19,701 nucleotides of DNA, from NCBI GenBank assembly GCA_964433845.1, contig CAYSTA010000030.1:1-19701 (forward strand), given 5' to 3'. A model generated the notes under the pieces. It was not told the origin of the DNA and did not search any database. It saw nothing but the letters and a program-made list of their open reading frames with translations. Made by a program: the position numbers and the translations under genes. Below, piece by piece: positions 15,012-19,701 of this stretch; the first letter of the stretch is position 1, and the number at the start of each line of letters is the position of its first letter. Source of the stretch: MAG-121220-bin8 sp964433845. Its GTDB lineage: Bacteria; Bacteroidota; Bacteroidia; Flavobacteriales; Flavobacteriaceae.

Positions 15012-16370
15012 TTATAAAGATTCACCGTATGACCAACCCTCTCTAATAGGTTCTTTTATATATTCATTAACATCAGGTCTATTAGTAATTTGCATATTTT
15101 CAGAGTCATATTTTAAATCAGCATTAAATCTTTGGGCTAAACATCCTAATAATGCCATTTCAGTAAGACTTGCTCCATAATCAAAATTTGAAAGAGGTAA
15201 TGTGTCATTTTTAATAGCGTGAACCCATTCTTGAACCGGGGTTTCATCTACAATTCTAGGAATAGTTTTTTCTGGAGCATTTTTCAAAAATTCTTGCCAT
15301 TCTGATTCAGACATTAATAATTTTGGATTATTGGGTCTCCCTCCTGTAATTAAAGTATTTTTATCACCGACCATTACCATTCCATGTCTTTGATAATCCT
15401 TCATTTTATCAACACCTAAATCTTTTAAAATCTCAGGTTTAAGACCGCCTTCATACCATTTTAGTGTCACTGGTGGTTTATTTTTTTTCTTATTAAAGTT
15501 GAAAGTAACTTCAGATTGCTCAGAAACAAAATTGTACTCAGTCATAGGATTTGGAATTTTAATCCCAATGGAATTAGGCATTCCTAAATTCAAAGCCCAA
15601 AACGGACCATCCAAGGTATGACAAGCCCAATCTCCTAGCTGTCCATTTCCAAAATCATAAAAACCTCTCCAAGATTTTGGTGCATATGCATTATTAAAAT
15701 CTCTATATTTTGCAGGACCTAACCATAAATCCCAATCCAAATATTCAGGAATTGGATGTGTTGGAGGTGGAAAACTTTCAGGTTTAGTCCAATAATGACC
15801 TGGTCTAAAATCAAATGTCCCAATCCAAGCATGAACTTCTTTAACTTCCCCTAAAACTCCTGCATCATACCATTCCTTAATTAATCTAATACCATTAGTT
15901 GTATGACCTTGATTACCCATTTGGGAAACAATACCATAATGTCTAGCAGCTTTTTTCATTGTTCTTAATTCCCAAACATTATGCGCAAGGGGCTTCTCAA
16001 CGTAAACATGTTTTCCTAATTCCATAGCAGCCATAGTAGCTGCAAAGTGTGTATGGTCTGGTGTACTAATAATAACTGCATCAATTTCATTATGCATTTT
16101 ATCAAACATTACTCTAAAATCTTTAAATTTTCTTGCTTTTGGATACATTTCATAACCTTCTGCAGCTCGATTATCATCAACATCACACATTGCAACTATA
16201 TTTTCATTTTCAACTTTACCCCAATTAGCTCTCCCTCTTCCACCAACTCCAATTACTGCTACATTTAATTTATTATTTGGAGAGCATGAATAAAGACCTG
16301 GAAGAATTAATAATCCTGTGGATAATGCAGATGTTGATTTTAAAAATGATCTTCTAGAGTTATTTTTCAT
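15012..16370 (-). CDS. Tat-exported Gfo/Idh/MocA-family oxidoreductase lipoprotein
   Basis: The 452-residue protein begins with a textbook Tat motif (SRRSFLK, R6-R7), and the hydrophobic stretch ends in a lipobox-like LYSC (C29). The NAD(P)-binding Rossmann motif AVIGVGGRGR is at 38-47, an acidic D63/D65 follows the second strand, and the family motif VEKPLAHN is at 124-131. D247 and H251 (GDWACHTLDGPFW) are likely active-site residues. The long variant with PPPTHPIPEYLDWDLWLGPA is common in Bacteroidetes and Planctomycetes. Known exported relatives such as Zymomonas glucose-fructose oxidoreductase keep their nicotinamide cofactor bound during export. It lies 18 bases before the GMC gene and three after the hydrolase gene. 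It probably oxidises or reduces a sugar in the periplasm; substrate is unknown. Confidence 0.9.
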   Translation of the reverse strand: MKNNSRRSFLKSTSALSTGLLILPGLYSCSPNNKLNVAVIGVGGRGRANWGKVENENIVAMCDVDDNRAAEGYEMYPKARKFKDFRVMFDKMHNEIDAVIISTPDHTHFAATMAAMELGKHVYVEKPLAHNVWELRTMKKAARHYGIVSQMGNQGHTTNGIRLIKEWYDAGVLGEVKEVHAWIGTFDFRPGHYWTKPESFPPPTHPIPEYLDWDLWLGPAKYRDFNNAYAPKSWRGFYDFGNGQLGDWACHTLDGPFWALNLGMPNSIGIKIPNPMTEYNFVSEQSEVTFNFNKKKNKPPVTLKWYEGGLKPEILKDLGVDKMKDYQRHGMVMVGDKNTLITGGRPNNPKLLMSESEWQEFLKNAPEKTIPRIVDETPVQEWVHAIKNDTLPLSNFDYGASLTEMALLGCLAQRFNADLKYDSENMQITNRPDVNEYIKEPIREGWSYGESL

Positions 16371-16373
16371 AAT

Positions 16374-18257
16374 TTATTTTTTTACTATAGGTAAAGTTAT
16401 TGATGAAGGATATTTTTTTGAATGATGAATTTTGTTGTTCGCTATAACAGAAACTGATTCATCATAATTATTTCCCCCAGTATTTAGGTTCCTAGCAAAC
16501 CTTGGAAAGTTACTGCTTGAAACTTCTATTCTAATTTGATGCCCCTTTTTAAAGTAATAACTTGTTGACATTGGAGTTAAATCTACCTTGTAAACTGAAT
16601 TTTTTTCCATCATAACTTCCTTATCATATCCATCGCGATATCTGACTCGTTGTATTGTTTCATCAATATTAAAAGCTCGACCATCAGGATAGACATCTAT
16701 AAATTTCAAAGTAATGTCTGTATCCTTTACATCTGATGACAAATAAATTGTTGAGTTAATAAAACCAGTTACTTCAAAACCATTTTTAAGATTGTCAGTT
16801 GAATAAACTAATACATCCTCTCTTAATTCAACTTCTTGTTGATCAAAAGATCCCCCCTTTAATGCATTTCCCATACAACAAACTCCTCCACCAATTGATT
16901 GAACTGGATCCATAGGATCATATATAAATGAATCCGCATCATTTATTATTTTTCTTTTTAGAGTAGTTAATTTTCCATCTCCGTTTAGAGTATTAGCATT
17001 TCCATTACTAGTAAGATAAAAATTAGTCATTTCAATATTTTCAGGGGGCCATTGATCAGAATTTTGCCATTTATTAGAACCCATTGTGTAGTATTGAACT
17101 CTTGGAGTTTCTTCTTTAAAATCATTATTAATATTTTTTAGCATTAGATCAAAAAATGAATAAATCTGGTCATCATAATTAAGTCTAGCATCCCCAACAC
17201 TTAGTTGACCTACAATTGTGTTTTCAGTAGCTCTTTTAAAACCACAATGTAATGTGGGAGCAATTATTAAATATTGATTATCCCTTATATTTAGATCTTT
17301 AGCATTATTTCTAACATGATTAAATAAAGCAATGTTCGGACTAGTAGCAATATCATACCAAGAAACAAACCAAAAACTGGGAACTCCAAATTCCATATCA
17401 TCATGATAAAGTCCCCCAGTGTACCAATCTGGATCGTTAGGTTTTCTTCTTATCATTTTATCATAAATCTCTTTCTTTCCATTAACATTTTTAAGTAAAT
17501 CTTGTATTGGTAAATGTTTAAATGCTTCTGACCAATCTACTTCAGGATTTTCTGGTGCTAAATCATAAAATCTGGAAATTCTTATAAGATCTTCTTGAGT
17601 TGCTCCACTAGGAATTCTTGGTTTAAATTTATCATGTTCGACTCCATAAAGCCATGACGGAAACAAAAGTTGTTCTACTCCCCCTCTATACCAATTGCCC
17701 TGTTCGTAATACTCTCCAACTCTTCCTACCCCTGCTCCAAAACCTTGTGGAACCATAGCAGCATGTGAGGGATGATCTAAAGCTGCAACAGCCATTTGCC
17801 ACTCAGCTGTTGAAGAACATCCAATTGTTCCAATTTTTCCATTAGACCATTGCTGTTTACTCATCCAACTAAAAGCATCATATCCATCCGTTAATGGCAT
17901 TCCTAAAATATCCCATTCACCCTCCGAATAAAATCTTCCCCTTTCATTTTGTACAACATAAGCATAACCTCTTTTTACAGCTTCATAAGCGGCATAATAA
18001 ACTCTTTTATTTTCTTCACCATCACGCCATGAGTTAAAATTATAAGGAGTTCTTGAAAAAATTATTGGAACTCTGTTATTTGTTCTAGGACGATAAATAT
18101 CAGTAGATAGTCTAACTCCATCTCTCATCGGCATCATTACTTTTTGATCAATAAAAGCAATTTCATTTAGCTTAGAATATATTTCTTCCTGTGATTGAGA
18201 TTTATAGGAGAAAAGTAGTAAAAAAATTAAAAGGGAAATATTATATAGTTTCTTCAT
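16374..18257 (-). CDS. CocE/NonD-family S15-type secreted hydrolase
   Basis: The 627-residue protein has a signal peptide (residues 1 to about 22, ending SYKSQSQ). The alpha/beta hydrolase core begins with MPMRDGVRLSTDIYRP (42-57), typical of the X-Pro dipeptidyl-peptidase/cocaine esterase family, and has RGRFYSEGEW (106-115) for the oxyanion region. The probable triad is S148 (GTIGCSSTAEW), D302 (WYDIATSP) and H337 (APTLHCG). The nucleophile elbow reads G-x-S-x-x-A rather than the usual G-x-S-x-x-G. From about residue 375 to the end is the jelly-roll PepX C-terminal domain (DVLVYSTDNL, GHQIRIEVSSSNFPRFARN). It hydrolyses amides or esters in the periplasm or outside the cell. It is the first gene of the envelope redox operon, with a possible operator or leader hairpin 16 bases upstream. 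Confidence 0.9.
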   Translation of the reverse strand: MKKLYNISLLIFLLLFSYKSQSQEEIYSKLNEIAFIDQKVMMPMRDGVRLSTDIYRPRTNNRVPIIFSRTPYNFNSWRDGEENKRVYYAAYEAVKRGYAYVVQNERGRFYSEGEWDILGMPLTDGYDAFSWMSKQQWSNGKIGTIGCSSTAEWQMAVAALDHPSHAAMVPQGFGAGVGRVGEYYEQGNWYRGGVEQLLFPSWLYGVEHDKFKPRIPSGATQEDLIRISRFYDLAPENPEVDWSEAFKHLPIQDLLKNVNGKKEIYDKMIRRKPNDPDWYTGGLYHDDMEFGVPSFWFVSWYDIATSPNIALFNHVRNNAKDLNIRDNQYLIIAPTLHCGFKRATENTIVGQLSVGDARLNYDDQIYSFFDLMLKNINNDFKEETPRVQYYTMGSNKWQNSDQWPPENIEMTNFYLTSNGNANTLNGDGKLTTLKRKIINDADSFIYDPMDPVQSIGGGVCCMGNALKGGSFDQQEVELREDVLVYSTDNLKNGFEVTGFINSTIYLSSDVKDTDITLKFIDVYPDGRAFNIDETIQRVRYRDGYDKEVMMEKNSVYKVDLTPMSTSYYFKKGHQIRIEVSSSNFPRFARNLNTGGNNYDESVSVIANNKIHHSKKYPSSITLPIVKK

Positions 18258-18273
18258 ATATTAAATATAACAA

Positions 18274-18289
18274 AATCCTAAATAGGATT
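18274..18289. repeat. Perfect inverted repeat in the leader of the redox operon
   Basis: AATCCTA-AA-TAGGATT is a 7-base perfect inverted repeat with a two-base centre, ending 16 bases before the start codon of the CocE-like gene. A second, AT-only inverted repeat (ATTATTAA at 18287-18294 and TTAATAAT at 18305-18312) overlaps its edge. It could be an operator for a dimeric regulator, or a leader hairpin. On the minus strand it is followed by TTGTTATATTT, so a weak terminator for the upstream hydroxylase gene is also possible. That would leave only 16 bases for the operon promoter, which makes the terminator reading less likely unless both genes are one transcript. Confidence 0.45.
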
Positions 18290-18320
18290 ATTAATAACTC
18301 TTATTTAATAATTTCTAAAC

Positions 18321-18329
18321 CAAAATTTA
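18321..18329 (-). promoter_or_regulatory. Near-consensus -7 element, possible promoter of the redox operon
   Basis: On the minus strand the bases read TAAATTTTG, which is TAnnTTTG with one extra base in the spacer. It lies about 63 bases upstream of the ATG at 18257, in the only gap of this region, and upstream of the inverted repeats, which would then be in the leader. No -33 TTG is visible. The match is inexact and the surroundings are very AT-rich, so this is a weak call. Confidence 0.25.
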
Positions 18330-18338
18330 ATTGTTCTT

Positions 18339-19580
18339 TTATTTTTTTAATTCATTTCTAAAGGTGATTGAAATAAGTATAGTACATATGAAATATAATA
18401 ACATGATGACATAAAAGAAAAAATAATTCTCTATTAGAAATTCATTGGAAGGATGAACAAGAAAAAATATACATGCTATTCCTCTAAAAATTTCAAATTT
18501 TGATGCCCATGAATATAAATCTAAAAATGAAGTAAAACCAAAAATAGAAACAATGATTACAAAGGCAAAAGAAATTTGAAACCCTGGTGATAAATATGAA
18601 AAATTAGATAAAAAGAAAAACACTAAAAGATTAATAGAGACAAAATGAAAAAGTGCAATCCATTTAAATTTGGTTGAATAATTATGATTGTATTTGACTC
18701 TATTCTCTAAATCAGTTATAATGGGTCTTGGAAATTTTTCAATCACATCGTTTGGTCTCCAACCTGTAGGCATGAACCATAATCTTAACTTATCTTTAAT
18801 ACTTCTTGTGTTATAAGCATCTTGAATTAAATGATAGGCATGCTGAAAATTAATCAAAACAGGATTCCAAGTATTAACCGGTTTTAAAACACCATAAACC
18901 GGTGGCTCTTCATCTAATTCTTCTTGAAAAGTTCCAAAAATTCTGTCCCATATACAAAAGATAGCTGACAAGTTTTTGTCGATATAAATTGGATTTATGG
19001 CATGATGAACTCTATGTTGTGAAGGAGTAACAATTATGTATTCTAAAAATCCTAATTTACCAATATGCTGTGTATGGTACCAAAATTGAGCAAATAAATG
19101 TAATGGAGCTAGTACATTAATAATATTTGGAGGAATTCCAAAAATGGCAGCAGGAATTAAAAATAATGCACCAAATCCTATCCATGCGGAAATACTTTGC
19201 CTTAAAGCACATGCCATATTAAATTCTTCACTACTATGATGAATCACATGTCTATTCCAAAAAATATTTACTTTATGATTTAGCCTATGGTTCCAATAAC
19301 TAGCAAAATCAATACATATAAAAGCAACCAAGTATAAGGCAAAACTTGATTCCAAGTTAATAATAGCTATTGAGTCAAGTATATATGGATAGGAAACAAT
19401 AATTAAAACTAAACCTAAAGAATCTTTAAGGAGATTGGTCATTCCTGAACTTAGGCTTGAGATAGTATCCATGAATGAGTAGGTTTGTTTATTAGTAAAA
19501 TGACCATATAAAATTTCAATTATCATTAAAACCCAAAAACCTGGAATTACCCATAATAAAATCGCAGCATAAGTATCCAT
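18339..19580 (-). CDS. Fatty acid hydroxylase/sterol desaturase superfamily protein, alkylglycerol monooxygenase-like
   Basis: The 413-residue integral membrane protein has hydrophobic segments at about 5-25, 52-95 and 130-165, plus several in the C-terminal third. It carries the superfamily histidine boxes that bind two irons: H98-x3-H102, H111-x2-HH115, H169-x2-H172 and H189-x2-HH193. Stretches HHSSEEFNMACALRQS, TPSQHRVHHA, IDKN and IWDRIFGTFQEE followed by VYG match, from memory, the animal alkylglycerol monooxygenase (TMEM195/AGMO) more closely than sterol desaturases. AGMO cleaves ether lipids to glycerol compounds and fatty aldehydes using tetrahydrobiopterin. The substrate in this bacterium is unknown; ether lipids or carotenoids are possibilities. 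It stands alone, 81 bases before the redox operon, and is divergent from a tRNA gene. Confidence 0.85.
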   Translation of the reverse strand: MDTYAAILLWVIPGFWVLMIIEILYGHFTNKQTYSFMDTISSLSSGMTNLLKDSLGLVLIIVSYPYILDSIAIINLESSFALYLVAFICIDFASYWNHRLNHKVNIFWNRHVIHHSSEEFNMACALRQSISAWIGFGALFLIPAAIFGIPPNIINVLAPLHLFAQFWYHTQHIGKLGFLEYIIVTPSQHRVHHAINPIYIDKNLSAIFCIWDRIFGTFQEELDEEPPVYGVLKPVNTWNPVLINFQHAYHLIQDAYNTRSIKDKLRLWFMPTGWRPNDVIEKFPRPIITDLENRVKYNHNYSTKFKWIALFHFVSINLLVFFFLSNFSYLSPGFQISFAFVIIVSIFGFTSFLDLYSWASKFEIFRGIACIFFLVHPSNEFLIENYFFFYVIMLLYFICTILISITFRNELKK

Positions 19581-19632
19581 ATAATATGTCTAATAAACTC
19601 CTTAGAAATCTTTAAATTTAAACATATTTTTT

Positions 19633-19640
19633 TAAATTTG
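19633..19640 (+). promoter_or_regulatory. Bacteroidetes -7 promoter element of the tRNA gene
   Basis: TAAATTTG matches TAnnTTTG exactly and ends 12 bases before the first base of the tRNA, the usual arrangement for stable RNA genes with a very short leader. The -33 region shows no clear TTG. The element is immediately followed by the GC-richer CAGCGC. Confidence 0.6.
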
Positions 19641-19652
19641 CAGCGCAAAAAA

Positions 19653-19701
19653 GGTCGCGTAGCTCAGCTGGATAGAGCATCTGCCTTCTAAGCAGACGGT
19701 C
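19653..19701 (+). tRNA. tRNA-Arg (anticodon UCU), 3' part beyond window
   Basis: The first 49 bases of a tRNA are present: acceptor strand GGTCGCG, TA, D stem GCTC/GAGC around AGCTGGATA, then anticodon stem TCTGC/GCAGA enclosing the loop CTTCTAA. The seven-base loop has T33 and anticodon TCT at 34-36 with A37, which reads AGA/AGG arginine codons. The variable loop starts with CGGTC; the T arm and acceptor 3' strand lie outside the window, so acceptor pairing cannot be checked. Confidence 0.93.

Larger units (their letters stand above)
11510..18257 (-). other. Six-gene envelope redox operon: hydrolase, Gfo/Idh/MocA, GMC, subunit 3, b561-like, YceI
   Basis: All genes run on the minus strand with gaps of 3, 18, 1, 5 and 1 bases, so one transcript is likely. 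Every product carries a Sec, Tat or lipoprotein signal except the GMC subunit, which would be exported together with its partner. The whole set thus acts outside the cytoplasm or in the membrane. Co-transcription and joint function are inferred from spacing alone. Confidence 0.8.

Overview
The window is a strongly AT-rich stretch (about 30% G+C by eye) of a bacterial chromosome. It is most likely from a marine member of the Bacteroidetes, class Flavobacteriia. The reasons are: almost no Shine-Dalgarno sequences, matches to the Bacteroidetes -7 promoter element TAnnTTTG, many short signal peptides ending in SQ or in a lipoprotein cysteine, and protein families typical of that group (FG-GAP/cadherin-like surface protein, DUF4838, YceI, Tat-exported Gfo/Idh/MocA lipoprotein, gluconate dehydrogenase subunit 3). 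All genes but one TolB-like gene and the tRNA lie on the minus strand. Gene density is very high; no intergenic gap exceeds about 80 bases, and there is no IS element, CRISPR array or prophage.

Layout, left to right. (1) Bases 1-2561 hold the N-terminal 853 residues of a large secreted surface protein: a cadherin-like module, a seven-repeat FG-GAP propeller, then more cadherin-like modules, one of which carries an inserted 58-residue module. (2) Bases 2618-10406 are a six-gene minus-strand operon. In transcription order it encodes an M28 peptidase lipoprotein with a PDZ domain, a DUF4838/discoidin lipoprotein, glycerol kinase, glycerol-3-phosphate dehydrogenase, glycerol facilitator and a small NAD(P)-binding epimerase-like protein. 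Genes touch or overlap, including two TAATG junctions. (3) A divergent TolB-like propeller lipoprotein (10448-11503) follows, with its own TAnnTTTG promoter. (4) Bases 11510-18257 are a second six-gene minus-strand operon. In transcription order it encodes a CocE/S15 hydrolase, a Tat-exported Gfo/Idh/MocA oxidoreductase, a GMC flavoprotein dehydrogenase, its subunit 3, a four-helix histidine-rich membrane protein and a YceI protein. (5) An alkylglycerol-monooxygenase-like di-iron membrane hydroxylase lies at 18339-19580. (6) The 5' part of tRNA-Arg(UCU), with a perfect promoter element, ends the window.

How the genes may work together. Operon 2 can take up glycerol and convert it to dihydroxyacetone phosphate; its first two genes encode envelope hydrolase-like lipoproteins that could release glycerol-containing substrates (inference). 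Operon 4 looks like an envelope redox pathway. The GMC dehydrogenase carries a C-x5-C-x3-C motif with the spacing known for the 3Fe-4S cluster of bacterial FAD glucose dehydrogenase. Its partner subunit has a Tat signal. The usual cytochrome c subunit is absent and is replaced by a small membrane protein with an internally duplicated AH(K/Q)...THK pattern, followed by YceI, recalling the E. coli yceJ-yceI pair. This possible FAD to Fe-S to membrane haem to YceI/quinone chain is the most interesting candidate system here.
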